From positions 496,001 to 560,000 of the forward strand of contig NZ_CP062946.1 in the NCBI RefSeq assembly GCF_014898095.1: a stretch of DNA of 64,000 nucleotides, given 5' to 3'. The translations under genes were made by a program, and so were the position numbers. Source of the DNA: Thalassotalea sp. LPB0316 (GTDB lineage Bacteria > Pseudomonadota > Gammaproteobacteria > Enterobacterales > Alteromonadaceae). Below the pieces are notes generated by a model that saw only the letters and a program-made list of their open reading frames with translations, was not told where the DNA came from and did no database searches. This document shows positions 9,588-22,856 of this stretch, one piece after another (position 1 is the first letter of the stretch; each line of letters opens with the position of its first letter).

Positions 9588-9616
9588 ATTCTAGAGTAAT
9601 GCTGATGGGCTTGCAA
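9588..9616 (-). promoter_or_regulatory. Promoter of the tRNA-tufB unit
   Basis: Reverse strand TTGCAA (9611-9616), 17-base spacer, TAGAAT (9588-9593), about 20 bases before the first tRNA, followed by a GC-containing discriminator (TCGCTCC). Confidence 0.75.
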
Positions 9617-9678
9617 TAGATAAATAGAAAAAAGTTGAATGTTTTTCGCTATTCGATGTTTTTTTAACCGACTTTGTA

Positions 9679-10455
9679 CTATTTCACTGGAGATTGCAGA
9701 TATTGATTTAAACCGTGAAAGACTAACACATCAATAAAGCTGCAATGTAGGCTTGAGTTTCGCTGAAATAAGGTCATTAATCGTTCACCATTACCACCGG
9801 TAAATATTAGTTCGGTGGTCTGTGCGAAATTATTTTCGTCTGTATTAGTTGCTATTGTCTGCTCAAGTATCTTACAGGCCATTTCAATTAAGCCAAGCGT
9901 GGCCGCCCAACTTGCTTGATTAACGTTTTCTTGAGTTGACTTACCAAAAGCAAGTTGGTCAATGGGTTGATACGTCGACTTAACGTTAGCCGCGCGTGTT
10001 GTTATGGCATCGTGAATAGTCTCAACCCCTGGTAATATCCAACCGCCTAAATGACGTTTATCGGCAGTTAATATATCCACCGTTGTTGCTGTACCCGCAT
10101 CAATAATCACAACATGAGTATTTGGCTTAAGACTATCAGCCCCTAATATGGCTAACCAGCGATCAACGCCGAGTTGCTGATAATTATCATAACCACAAAC
10201 AACGCCATTGGTAGATGCTTGAGTTTTAGCACAAATGACTTTGATGCCTTGACCACTCGCGACTTTGTTTATTGTGTTATACAACGCTTGATCAGAGACA
10301 CTCGATAGGCAAATTGTATGTATGCCTTTCAATAATGAACCCAATGTTTGCTCATTGATGGCATCGTTGACCAAATAAGCTTTACTTATTAACTTATTGC
10401 CATCGAAGTATGCATATTTCATCCGCGTATTACCGCAGTCTATTAATAACTTCAC
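9679..10455 (-). CDS. coaX: Type III pantothenate kinase
   Basis: Phosphorylates pantothenate, the first step of coenzyme A synthesis, by the CoaA-unrelated acetate-kinase/Hsp70-like fold. At 258 aa the motifs in order are DCGNTRMKYAY near the N-terminus (phosphate loop), LGVDRWLAILGA near residues 95-106, VVIIDAGTATTVDIL near 117-131, HLGGWILPG near 136-144, and TGGNGERL near the C-terminus. It overlaps birA by four bases and so is translationally coupled to it; birA-coaX adjacency is common in bacteria. Confidence 0.95.
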   Translation of the reverse strand: MKLLIDCGNTRMKYAYFDGNKLISKAYLVNDAINEQTLGSLLKGIHTICLSSVSDQALYNTINKVASGQGIKVICAKTQASTNGVVCGYDNYQQLGVDRWLAILGADSLKPNTHVVIIDAGTATTVDILTADKRHLGGWILPGVETIHDAITTRAANVKSTYQPIDQLAFGKSTQENVNQASWAATLGLIEMACKILEQTIATNTDENNFAQTTELIFTGGNGERLMTLFQRNSSLHCSFIDVLVFHGLNQYLQSPVK

Positions 10456-11417
10456 TCCTGCCCTCGCAAACTCACTTCACCACCGTAAATTGTTTGTATT
10501 GCGCCGTTCACGTCAAGTCGCAATGCGCCATTGTGATCAATACCTTTACAAATACCGAGCGTTTCTTTTTCACCAGAAATAATTTTAACCGGCTGCTCAA
10601 TAAACCAGTCTAGTTGATTCCATGTGTCTATCATGGTTTTCAACCCCGATTGGGCGTGCTCAGACAATCGACGTTGAAGATTAAAAATCAGTTCACTAGC
10701 AAGCAAGTTTCTGTCGATAGACTTACTAAACTGACTCAAAGCACTCCACGGCTGGTCGATTAGTTCGGCACTTTTGTCCGGCATATTAATATTGAGGCCA
10801 ATACCTATTACCGAGTGGCTAGGCTCAAGCGGCTGGCCTTCCAATTCAATTAGGATACCTGCGAGTTTTTTTCCTTGCCAGTATACGTCATTTGGCCATT
10901 TCAATTGAACACTTTCACCGGTTAATTCAATGATAGTATCGTAGATAGCCAGTGCTACTGCGACGCTCATCCCCATGGCGGCATTGACTCCTTGCTCAAG
11001 CGACCAGTACATAGATAAATACAGGTGACTCCCAAAAGGAGAAATCCACTGACGACCTCGACGGCCTCTGCCATGACTTTGGTATTCAGCGATACAAATA
11101 TCGCCCTGCTTAACGTTATTGGGTAGCTTGCGCATGAGAAAACTGTTGGTTGAATCAATCATGGCGTGGCTATCAACCCTAAAATTTAGTCCTCGATTTT
11201 GTAATTGCTTTTCGATCACCGCTTTATCAAGCAACACCAAAGGATTTGACAGCCTATACCCTTTGCCATGAACGGAATAAACGTCAACGCCCATCTCATT
11301 GATGGCCTTTATGTGTTTCGCTATCGCCGCTCTAGTGACACCAAACATTTTTCCTAGTGCTTCACCTGAAACAAATTTACCTTGGCTCAGCACCGTTAAA
11401 ATTTGTTCTCTTAACAT
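10452..11417 (-). CDS. birA: Biotin-protein ligase and biotin operon repressor
   Basis: Makes biotinoyl-AMP, transfers biotin to the acetyl-CoA carboxylase carrier protein, and represses biotin synthesis genes. At 321 aa it is the bifunctional class: an N-terminal winged helix (residues ~1-60, GEALGKMFGVTRAAIAKHIK) followed by the ligase domain with the biotin/AMP loop GRGRRGRQW near residue 117, KWPNDVYW near 183, and a small C-terminal SH3-like domain. It overlaps murB by seven bases and coaX by four, giving a tight murB-birA-coaX unit. murB-birA pairing is also seen in E. coli. Confidence 0.96.
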   Translation of the reverse strand: MLREQILTVLSQGKFVSGEALGKMFGVTRAAIAKHIKAINEMGVDVYSVHGKGYRLSNPLVLLDKAVIEKQLQNRGLNFRVDSHAMIDSTNSFLMRKLPNNVKQGDICIAEYQSHGRGRRGRQWISPFGSHLYLSMYWSLEQGVNAAMGMSVAVALAIYDTIIELTGESVQLKWPNDVYWQGKKLAGILIELEGQPLEPSHSVIGIGLNINMPDKSAELIDQPWSALSQFSKSIDRNLLASELIFNLQRRLSEHAQSGLKTMIDTWNQLDWFIEQPVKIISGEKETLGICKGIDHNGALRLDVNGAIQTIYGGEVSLRGQE

Positions 11418-12454
11418 GTTTGGCCTACAACTATCTGGTCAAAATCTTGTTCGCCCTGATGACTGATCAATCTAACTTCAGGGCTTATTTTAATGCCGAA
11501 CTTGTCCTGCACAGTTTTTTGTACGTGCTTGGCTAGCTTTATCACCGCTGCACCAGATTCACTGGCGAAATTAACTAGCACAAGCGCTTGCTCTTGGTGC
11601 ACGCCGACACCATCTTGCTGATAGCCTTTTAGCCCAGCCTGTTCAATTAACCAACCGGCGGCCAATTTAACTTGGTTGTTGGTCACTGGATAAGTAGGGA
11701 TGTTCGGGTAACTCGCCTTTAATTGCTCTGCCGTTTGACTATCGACAACAGGATTCTTAAAAAAGCTACCAGCATTTGGTAAAAGCTTAGGATCAGGTAA
11801 TTTCTGTTGTCTTATCTCGATAACTTTATTCATTACTTGCTCTGGGCTAGCGCCAGAACTTAGCTGTTTTAAATCACCATATTCTGCGACGAGTTGCCAT
11901 TTTTTGGGGAAATAAAAGCGAACGTTGGTGATCACGCCTTGTTGGTAATTTGGCCCTTTAAACACGCTATCGCGATAGCCAAACTGACACGCTTGCCTAG
12001 TTAGCTCTTGCACTTCACCTGTAACCAGAGAAACCCAGGTGACCCGACGACAGAACTGAGCAAACTCCTTGCCATAAGCCCCAATATTTTGCACAGGCGC
12101 TGCGCCAACAGTGCCAGGGATTAGCGCTAAATTTTCCAAGCCATAAATACCTTGAGCAATCAGTGACGTAACTAAGTGATGCCAGTTCTCACTGCCACCG
12201 ACATCAATCTCATAGCCATCGTCATGTTCAGTAATTTTGATACCAAAGAATTTAGGCGAGATGATCACCGGGGCTTGTTCTTCGTAAAACAAGGTATTAC
12301 TTCCTTCGCCAAGTAAGTAATAAGATTGATTTGTTACGACGTTAGCAAGCTTAGCTAAATCACTGTGAGTCTCAGGGAAATAAATTTTAGGCGTGATAGA
12401 TTCAACAGCAAAGCTGTTACTCGCTTTGAGAGAATAGTTTTGTTCAGATTTCAT
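11411..12454 (-). CDS. murB: UDP-N-acetylenolpyruvoylglucosamine reductase
   Basis: FAD enzyme that reduces the enolpyruvyl ether to UDP-MurNAc in cytoplasmic peptidoglycan synthesis. At 347 aa it is type I as in E. coli. Visible motifs: LGEGSNTLF (FAD binding, residues ~48-56), ALIPGTVGAAPVQNIGAYG (~104-122), YRDSVFK, and NAGSFFKNPVV with the catalytic serine (~227-237). The C-terminus carries the type I extension (LISHQGEQ). Upstream, 28 bp separate it from the Wzc-type kinase gene, so read-through from the polysaccharide genes is possible. Confidence 0.96.
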   Translation of the reverse strand: MKSEQNYSLKASNSFAVESITPKIYFPETHSDLAKLANVVTNQSYYLLGEGSNTLFYEEQAPVIISPKFFGIKITEHDDGYEIDVGGSENWHHLVTSLIAQGIYGLENLALIPGTVGAAPVQNIGAYGKEFAQFCRRVTWVSLVTGEVQELTRQACQFGYRDSVFKGPNYQQGVITNVRFYFPKKWQLVAEYGDLKQLSSGASPEQVMNKVIEIRQQKLPDPKLLPNAGSFFKNPVVDSQTAEQLKASYPNIPTYPVTNNQVKLAAGWLIEQAGLKGYQQDGVGVHQEQALVLVNFASESGAAVIKLAKHVQKTVQDKFGIKISPEVRLISHQGEQDFDQIVVGQTC

Positions 12455-12482
12455 ATAGCTACCGGTTAACCAGAGAAAAGCT

Positions 12483-14642
12483 TTACGCTTGTCGTCTAAC
12501 CGGCAATTTTATGATGTTTGCGGGGTTATTGTAATACTTATTATGGTATTTTGTTGTATCAATATTTTCACTGCGGTTGATCACAACACCGTCGATTGGC
12601 GCACTAACTTGCTTTAAGGTTCTCAAACCAGCAGAAATTTCATCGCGTTTGGTTTTACCGCCATGAACGATATAAATCACACTATCGACGTTACGAGAAA
12701 TAATGACCGCATCACTCACCGCGTTGACCGGCGGAGTTTCAATAATAATACGGTCATAAAAATTGCCAAACACTTTAATTAGCATACCGAATCGCTTCAT
12801 CGACAAAAATGCCAATGGGTTACTCGGTGTAATACCAGAGGTTAAAATATCCAATTTCACGTGGTCGTCACGAACAATACATTCGTTGATTTCGTGAGTT
12901 TTGGCCAATAGGTTAGATAGGCCTGGCCGGTTGGGTTCTAGCTTGAGACTTTTTGCAATTGTTGGGTGACGCATATCTCCTTCTATCAGCAACACTTTTT
13001 CCATTTCACTAAATGAGCGAGCTAACTCGAGCGCAACTGTCGATTTACCTTCGTTGGGTACCGATGAAGTAATGGCTATGATCTTAGGTGGTGCTTTATC
13101 TTGTCTAAATAGTAGGGCTGTGCGAAGTGAGCGGACCGCCTCAACAAAACGATTATCTTGGTAGTATTTATTGCGCTGTTGAGCACTTTTATCGAGCTTA
13201 AATTTTGGCAAAATTGCCAATACCGGCGCTTCGTGAAAGTTGTCGAGCTTACGACGTGAATTTAACGTATCGATCAGTAATTCACGCATGATGATAATGA
13301 TTGATATAAAAATCACAGACAGCACAACCGCCACGATAAGCGCTAAGATTTTGTTCGGTTTATAAGGGCTTTTAGGTACCACTGCTTTATCGATAAAACG
13401 GACATAGAAGTTGGTTTTGTAATTGCCCATTGCGTCGGCTTCTTTCAAGCGAACTAGATAATTACTATACAGCTCTTTATTCGTTTCAACTTCACGCTCG
13501 AGCTGAGAAAATTTATTTTCCAAACGACTTAAGCGCAAAAAGTCCTGCTTCGCCGCGGTTAGCCGAGCATTGGTCGCTACCGCTTTTTCCTTAGCGGCAA
13601 AATAGTCTTTGGTTAATGCAAGTACAACGTTATCAGTGTGCTCAGCAATTCGTTTTTCTAAGCTCGCTATCTCTGCATTGATCGCAATCATCTTAGGATG
13701 TTTTGGACCGTATCGCTTGGATAATTCCGAATGTTTTCGATTAACGATCTCTTCTTGACCTTTTAAGCCAATATATAAGTCGTCGTGACTCACTTCAGGT
13801 AACTCAATTAATTCCTGCAGATTATTTTTGTTTTTTTGAATATAGTCGTAGGTTACTTTCAAATCATCTTCACGGCGCGCCGCTCGAATCGCGGCTGAGG
13901 TCAATTCAGTTAATTCCGCACTGACCAAGCCCACAACACCATGGATATCGACAATACTCTCAGATTCTCTAAATTGTTGAAGTGCATGCTCCGATGCTTC
14001 AAGCTTTTTACCCAATTCTTCTAGTTGATCAACTAACCACTGAGAAGTGGTTTCCTTAGAAGCGGTATGTATTTCATCTTGGTATTGCAAATAGGTGACA
14101 CCTACCTGATTAGCAACTCGCATAGCTAACACAGGATCATAAGCAGAAAAGCTAATACGGACTAATTCCGTTTTAGCCATCGGCGAGATGGTTAGGCGCT
14201 GTTGGAAGGCCTTAACAACATAATCTATCGAACGTTTTTGGGTGAGTTTTTTTTCATTCTGCCAAGGCAGCAGTTTTTTGTACTTTTGCCCAGAAAATTC
14301 CTCATTTTCGGTAAGGTTTAGGCGAGCAATTACACGCTCAGCAAACTTCCTCGAACGCAGTAATTCATATTGTGTTTGGATTTGCTCTGCAGTGGCACTT
14401 GATTCATTAAAAGCATTATTAATCGATAAAGTGTTCGCAGGTTTGTTATTGCCAATGAGTAAGATCGCAGTCGCCTGATAAGTCGGCTTTAACAATGAAA
14501 CATAGATCGCTACCGCTAGTGTAACGAGTAACGTGCAAAAAATAATAACCCAACGCCGATTCCAAAGCGGCCTTAGTACTTCTGCTAAAGAGACATCATC
14601 ATCTTGCATTTGTATCGGTTGTTGCGATTCAATATGACTCAA
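12483..14642 (-). CDS. Wzc-type polysaccharide co-polymerase / bacterial tyrosine kinase
   Basis: Inner-membrane protein that controls polysaccharide chain length and export by cyclic tyrosine phosphorylation. In its 719 aa: Wzz domain with TM1 near residues 31-51, a long periplasmic coiled-coil part (~200-400) with a GNVR-like region, TM2 near 432-453, then the BY-kinase domain with Walker A SSVPNEGKST (526-535), Walker A' LLIEGDMR (551-558), Walker B IIIETPP (632-638) and a C-terminal tyrosine cluster (Y699, Y703, Y704). Both Walker A' and B carry Glu where Asp is usual. It overlaps the upstream OPX gene by four bases. No glycosyltransferase, polymerase or flippase gene is adjacent. Confidence 0.92.
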   Translation of the reverse strand: MSHIESQQPIQMQDDDVSLAEVLRPLWNRRWVIIFCTLLVTLAVAIYVSLLKPTYQATAILLIGNNKPANTLSINNAFNESSATAEQIQTQYELLRSRKFAERVIARLNLTENEEFSGQKYKKLLPWQNEKKLTQKRSIDYVVKAFQQRLTISPMAKTELVRISFSAYDPVLAMRVANQVGVTYLQYQDEIHTASKETTSQWLVDQLEELGKKLEASEHALQQFRESESIVDIHGVVGLVSAELTELTSAAIRAARREDDLKVTYDYIQKNKNNLQELIELPEVSHDDLYIGLKGQEEIVNRKHSELSKRYGPKHPKMIAINAEIASLEKRIAEHTDNVVLALTKDYFAAKEKAVATNARLTAAKQDFLRLSRLENKFSQLEREVETNKELYSNYLVRLKEADAMGNYKTNFYVRFIDKAVVPKSPYKPNKILALIVAVVLSVIFISIIIIMRELLIDTLNSRRKLDNFHEAPVLAILPKFKLDKSAQQRNKYYQDNRFVEAVRSLRTALLFRQDKAPPKIIAITSSVPNEGKSTVALELARSFSEMEKVLLIEGDMRHPTIAKSLKLEPNRPGLSNLLAKTHEINECIVRDDHVKLDILTSGITPSNPLAFLSMKRFGMLIKVFGNFYDRIIIETPPVNAVSDAVIISRNVDSVIYIVHGGKTKRDEISAGLRTLKQVSAPIDGVVINRSENIDTTKYHNKYYNNPANIIKLPVRRQA

Positions 14643-15166
14643 AAGAAACTCTGCCCTATTTTTACAATATCGTCAGGTTGAATTTCCGTGGAAATATCAG
14701 CATTGATTATTTTGGAGGTACCATTTACCTTTCTCGTGATCTGCCAATCGGACTTTGATGCCCGATTAGTTAAGCCTCCAGCTAGTGCTAGTGCCTTATC
14801 TAAGGTTAAATCAGGCTGATATGGATACCCGCCGGGCACTTTAACTTGACCATGAATAAAGAACGGGCGATAAGCCACTATCGACACTGATACTTGAGGG
14901 TCAATCAAATAGTCCCCGCGCAGGCCTGCATCGATAATCATCTCGATTTCTTCTGTCGTCTTTCCTGATACCTGCACATCATCGAGAAATGGAAATGAGA
15001 TAACACCTGACTTATCAATTTTAGCCCGAGTACGTAAATCTGGTTCGTCATAGACTTCAATTAATACACTATCACCCGCACTTAATACGTAATTAAGTGC
15101 GTTTGCTTTACCGATCGGCAATATGGCAAATAGGATGTATATCAATAAATAGCTATAACGCAACAT
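14639..15166 (-). CDS. Short polysaccharide export protein (OPX/Wza family)
   Basis: Periplasmic OPX protein of 175 aa, about half the length of Wza. A signal peptide (residues 1-23, LLIYILFAILPIGKANA) is followed by the polysaccharide export domain (YVLSAGDSVLIEVYDEPDLR ... GVISFPFLDDVQVSGKTTEEIE) and one SLBB domain (FFIHGQVKVPGGYPYQPDLT). There is no lipobox cysteine and no C-terminal amphipathic helix to build the Wza outer-membrane pore. It overlaps the beta-barrel gene upstream and the kinase downstream. In such short-OPX systems the pore is thought to be supplied by a separate barrel protein, which fits the neighbour. Confidence 0.9.
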   Translation of the reverse strand: MLRYSYLLIYILFAILPIGKANALNYVLSAGDSVLIEVYDEPDLRTRAKIDKSGVISFPFLDDVQVSGKTTEEIEMIIDAGLRGDYLIDPQVSVSIVAYRPFFIHGQVKVPGGYPYQPDLTLDKALALAGGLTNRASKSDWQITRKVNGTSKIINADISTEIQPDDIVKIGQSFF

Positions 15167-16352
15167 TAATACCTACTACAATGTGGTTCCTGTCAAAATC
15201 TAGGCTTTCTTCCGTCGATGATAACTCTCGAAAGCTGTCTTTAATATAAACAGAAAATGTTTCATTGACATTGTAACTGATTTTTCCACCGGCTAATAGA
15301 TAATCATCACTGCGAGTAAAAGTTGGGAAAATTGCCTGTTCTTGCATATAACCAAGATAAAAACTTGCTTTTAATTGGCTTGTAAAATCATGGGTTACTG
15401 TTGCCAAAAGGTTTTCAACTATTCTAAACCTGTCTTCTTGCTGTGTTGCGTCAACGGCTCGACGTCGTGCATTAACATTTACTTCGGTAAACTCAGTTGG
15501 GCTCCAGAGCATATCAAGCTCCCATCGGGCAACCTTATCATCATCTAAGTTTTTATCGTCAAAGCTCAATTGCTGGATCCCAGCATAAGCTTCCATTTTG
15601 AATAATACCGAGTGACGCCACTGAGCCCCCAATAATATTGCAAGGCTATCTCTATCTGCCCCTACTTCTTCATTGTAGTTAAGTTGCTCATATTCACCTT
15701 TGACTGATAAATAGGTTTTCCCTGAAGCTAAATAGTCAAAATGGCCCTGTAAGTAGTTCGCTGTTAAATCGAGTAATGATGAAACTTCACGTCTTGTGTC
15801 ATACTCAAAGCCTCGTGTACCGACTAGAATCTCAGCTCGGGCTACAGAAAACTCACTGCCGTAACGAAAGCCGACATTGGCAAAATAGTTACTCTTTTCA
15901 TCACCAACGGTGATCTCATCTATTTTACCTTGCGATATACCTTCGCCTGGATATTCGAAAACATTGCGATACATTCCCGTTAAGAACAGACTTTTATTTT
16001 CAGAGAGTTTGTACTGATATTTTGTTAGCGCATTAATGTTAGTGTGATCGTTATTGTCAATATCGGTAAGTGCTAAGTGATTTATGTCAACTTTAGCCTG
16101 CAGTAAACTTTTTTCCCAAAGTGCTTGAACCCAAAGCTTGGGCTGCAATGAAACCGTTTGAGTATCATCATTATCACTATCGAGTGTAAAGTTAGATAAG
16201 TGACCATATTCAAGGGCAAAATCGACATCCATAACATTGCCTTCAATATACTCAAAATTTAGGTTATAAAAGTCAATATCATGACTAGGAGCTGCAGCCA
16301 TCGACTTCCATGATAGTGCTACAATAGCAAACGCAATACTTTTATACTTCAT
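15153..16352 (-). CDS. Outer-membrane beta-barrel protein of polysaccharide export locus
   Basis: The 399 aa start with a signal peptide (MKYKSIAFAIVALSWKSMAA), followed by alternating amphipathic strands throughout (for example KASFYLGYMQ, LLAGGKISYNV, FSVYIKDSF) and a C-terminal strand NHIVVGINVAL, as expected for an integral outer-membrane barrel. It resembles the putative beta-barrel porin 2 type found in exopolysaccharide loci; the family call is from strand pattern and context, not a search. It overlaps the short OPX gene by 14 bases. Likely role: the outer-membrane pore through which the OPX/Wzc machinery exports a polysaccharide. Confidence 0.8.
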   Translation of the reverse strand: MKYKSIAFAIVALSWKSMAAAPSHDIDFYNLNFEYIEGNVMDVDFALEYGHLSNFTLDSDNDDTQTVSLQPKLWVQALWEKSLLQAKVDINHLALTDIDNNDHTNINALTKYQYKLSENKSLFLTGMYRNVFEYPGEGISQGKIDEITVGDEKSNYFANVGFRYGSEFSVARAEILVGTRGFEYDTRREVSSLLDLTANYLQGHFDYLASGKTYLSVKGEYEQLNYNEEVGADRDSLAILLGAQWRHSVLFKMEAYAGIQQLSFDDKNLDDDKVARWELDMLWSPTEFTEVNVNARRRAVDATQQEDRFRIVENLLATVTHDFTSQLKASFYLGYMQEQAIFPTFTRSDDYLLAGGKISYNVNETFSVYIKDSFRELSSTEESLDFDRNHIVVGINVAL

Positions 16353-16929
16353 ACCAACATCTAATTATTATTATTTTAAATTTATGTTAACTGCTTTAAC
16401 GCTAGACTTAAACTTTTTTATAGCGGCGCCTTATGAAGTCCTTATTTTATAGGACAGTTCAAAGTAACAGAGAATTGCCGTCACCCCCTGAAGTTTTTAC
16501 CGGAGAACTCTATACAATTTTCACCACACCTCCAGGCAACCTGTTGAAAGCACATTGAGATTTCACGAGATTCCGACATCGACGTTTGTTCCTACATAAT
16601 TCAACTTACCTACATCTATGCAGGCATTCGCACAAATGTCATGCATTTTGATTTCAGGCAAGAAAAAAGCCCTGTTATTTTCTATGGAGGGTCGTGAGTC
16701 ATCCCCTGATGTTGTTACAGGGGATCTCCAGCCGCTGCTCAGCGGTTACTTGAGTTAACTTTCAAAGCTTACGTTGAATCTAGGAGATTCCCGCATTCGC
16801 GAGAATGACATGTTTTCTTAGGTGCCTAGCAATTGGCTGACAGTGCGCAGAGCTTTCGGGCTAGATAAGGGTCAGAGTCCACAGACTCTGACCCCAAACA
16901 GCTACAAAGAATTAAAAAACATAAACGAA
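16353..16929. repeat. Gene-free spacer with dispersed palindromic repeats
   Basis: No credible gene. It holds several repeat fragments: a GTCATCCCCTGATG...CAGGGGATCTCC arm pair near 16700-16727, GAGATTCCCGCATTCGCGAGAATGAC-type sequence near 16784-16809, and a perfect hairpin GGTCAGAGTC-CACA-GACTCTGACC at 16870-16893. The rightmost ~100 bases may also serve as the end of the wrecked 5S copy. Promoter elements for the leftward polysaccharide genes must lie near 16353-16450; I see no strong one. Confidence 0.6.
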
Positions 16930-17262
16930 AAAAACCAGCCGTAGCTGGGTTCTTTCCTTTAATAGGTGTCTAGCAATAAGCCACATGGATGTGGTTAATG
17001 CCGAAAACGCATGGACGCAGTTTTCGGTGACCTACTTTATTCCGTACGTCCTGTACTCCACCCTTTGGGTCGCTTTGCGTTCTAAATTGTTCCAGACAAT
17101 TTAGTCACATGGGACCTCCCACACTACCATCGGCGCAGTTGCGTTTGACGTGCATGGATGCACTAATGCCGTGGAGCCAGGGATGGCAAGGAACGGCCAC
17201 TTCTGCATTTCTGAGGTATGAGCGCATGGGATCAGGTGATATCACAACACTATTGTCGCTCA
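16930..17262 (-). pseudogene. Broken second 5S rRNA gene with inserts and its own terminator
   Basis: Pieces of the functional 5S recur in order: terminator hairpin (~16932-16951), GTGTCTAGCAA (16967-16977), GACCTACT (~17029-17036), CACATGGGACC...GCGTTT (~17104-17146), CACTTCTG (~17200), CATGGGATCAGGTG...ATTGTCGCT (~17227-17260). Between them lie at least three inserts, including hairpins whose loops read CATGGA(T/C) (CCACATGGATGTGG, GCATGGACGC, GTGCATGGATGCAC) and one AAATTGT/ACAATTT hairpin. It is downstream of the intact 5S by about 360 bases and cannot give a normal 5S RNA. Confidence 0.88.
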
Positions 17263-17288
17263 CCTAAAAGTTCAAATCTCAATAACGA

Positions 17289-17312
17289 AAAAACCCAGCC
17301 GTAGCTGGGTCC
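17289..17312 (-). terminator. Terminator of the rRNA operon
   Basis: Reverse strand ACCCAGC-TACG-GCTGGGT hairpin followed by TTTTTT, immediately after the 5S gene. Confidence 0.9.
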
Positions 17313-17326
17313 TTTCTTTTAATAGG

Positions 17327-17443
17327 TGTCTAGCAATGACCTACTCTCACATGGGACCTCCCACACTACCATCGGCGCAGTTGCGTTTCACTTCTGAGTT
17401 CGGCATGGGATCAGGTGGTACCACAACGCTATTGTCGCTAGAC
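17327..17443 (-). rRNA. 5S ribosomal RNA
   Basis: Reverse strand of about 117 bases closing TGTCTAGC... with ...GCTAGACA and holding the conserved CCGAACTCAGAAGTGAAACG and GCGCCGATGGTAGTGTGGG blocks. Last gene of the rRNA operon. Ends are accurate to a few bases. Confidence 0.96.
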
Positions 17444-17544
17444 TAAAAACGTTACAATCTGGAAATCTGATATCTAATTCTATTCAAGTTCTGAGTACGT
17501 GACTTGTCTTCATACAACATGGTGTAAAACCACTTGGGTGTTGT

Positions 17545-20421
<2,877 letters not shown>

Positions 20422-20589
20422 ATACAACCCCAAATAGTTTTGAGTGTTGACGAGACAAACCGCCAACTAAATGTATTCTGACATTTTCACGTACTCAATA
20501 GAGTATCTTGAATTAGAATTCTTAATTAAGCGCGACACTTAATTAAGAGGTTTTAAACAATTTCTTGTTTAAGGATATATATCAGCTTT

Positions 20590-20607
20590 CCAAATTGTTA
20601 AAGAGCA
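20590..20607 (-). promoter_or_regulatory. boxA antitermination site in the 16S-23S spacer
   Basis: Reverse strand TGCTCTTTAACAATTTGG, the classical boxA, lies about 170 bases before 23S and recruits the NusB/NusE antitermination complex in E. coli. Confidence 0.85.
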
Positions 20608-20680
20608 GTGTTTCTTTAGCAGAAACTAAACATAAAAGCTTATGCTTAAGTTTTTATGTTTAATTTCTCAACGAAGTAAG

Positions 20681-20756
20681 TGGTGGAGCTAAGCAGGATC
20701 GAACTGCTGACCTCCTGCGTGCAAGGCAGGCGCTCTCCCAGCTGAGCTATAGCCCC
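20681..20756 (-). tRNA. tRNA-Ala (anticodon TGC) in the rRNA spacer
   Basis: Reverse strand GGGGCTATAGCTCAGC..., anticodon loop CTTGCAC, encoded CCA. It is the only tRNA in the ~410 bp 16S-23S spacer; the usual partner tRNA-Ile is absent here. Confidence 0.97.
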
Positions 20757-20829
20757 AAAGGCTTCGTCTTAAACACTTTCGTTATCAATGCAATTTGTGT
20801 GAACACTCAACACGATAAACTCTTCAAGA

Positions 20830-22370
<1,541 letters not shown>

Positions 22371-22578
22371 AAATCGTTTGTGAAGCTAAAAGCTTCGGCT
22401 CAATGAATTCTGTTGTACATTGCTCTTGAATCGCTTTTTAATAAAAGCAAAACAAAAACATAAAAACTTTATATGTAAGTTTTTTATGTGAACATCAACA
22501 TTGATAAATTTGCCTAACGAAACGTTAGGTCTTTATATGAATTTATTAATGTGAGTGCCCACACAAATTGCATGATAA

Positions 22579-22596
22579 CTATTTGTTAAAGATGCC
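22579..22596 (-). promoter_or_regulatory. boxA-like site in the rRNA leader
   Basis: Reverse strand GGCATCTTTAACAAATAG between the promoters and 16S, one arm of the leader antitermination signal. The remaining leader (22371-22709) is AT-rich with short processing-type inverted repeats and no gene. Confidence 0.6.
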
Positions 22597-22709
22597 TACA
22601 CGAAGTAGGTATGCCGAACTGTTCATGAATGAACCTTTTGTTCGGCGCGAACTAACAATCGCATTCGTTGCTAGACCGCTTGTTACTCTCTCGTCGAGAG
22701 CGGATGCGT

Positions 22710-22737
22710 ATTTTACTCATCCTAATTTTGATGTCAA
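22710..22737 (-). promoter_or_regulatory. rRNA promoter P2 (proximal)
   Basis: Reverse strand TTGACA (22732-22737), 16-base spacer, TAAAAT (22710-22715), followed by ACGCATCC. An AT-rich stretch directly upstream (AAATTTTTTATAAAAAG) looks like an UP element. Confidence 0.85.
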
Positions 22738-22856
22738 CAACTTTTTATAAAAAATTTAATTTATTTTTCTAAGTTGTTTGACTTGTTTGTTAATCATATT
22801 GATCGCTTAAACTTATCAAAATACTTCTTTGAGCTGTCCCGAAGAAGTGGATGCGC

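Noticed and set aside
20422..20680. Search for tRNA-Ile in the rRNA spacer
   Set aside because: No cloverleaf or GAT anticodon arm is present; only boxA and AT-rich sequence.
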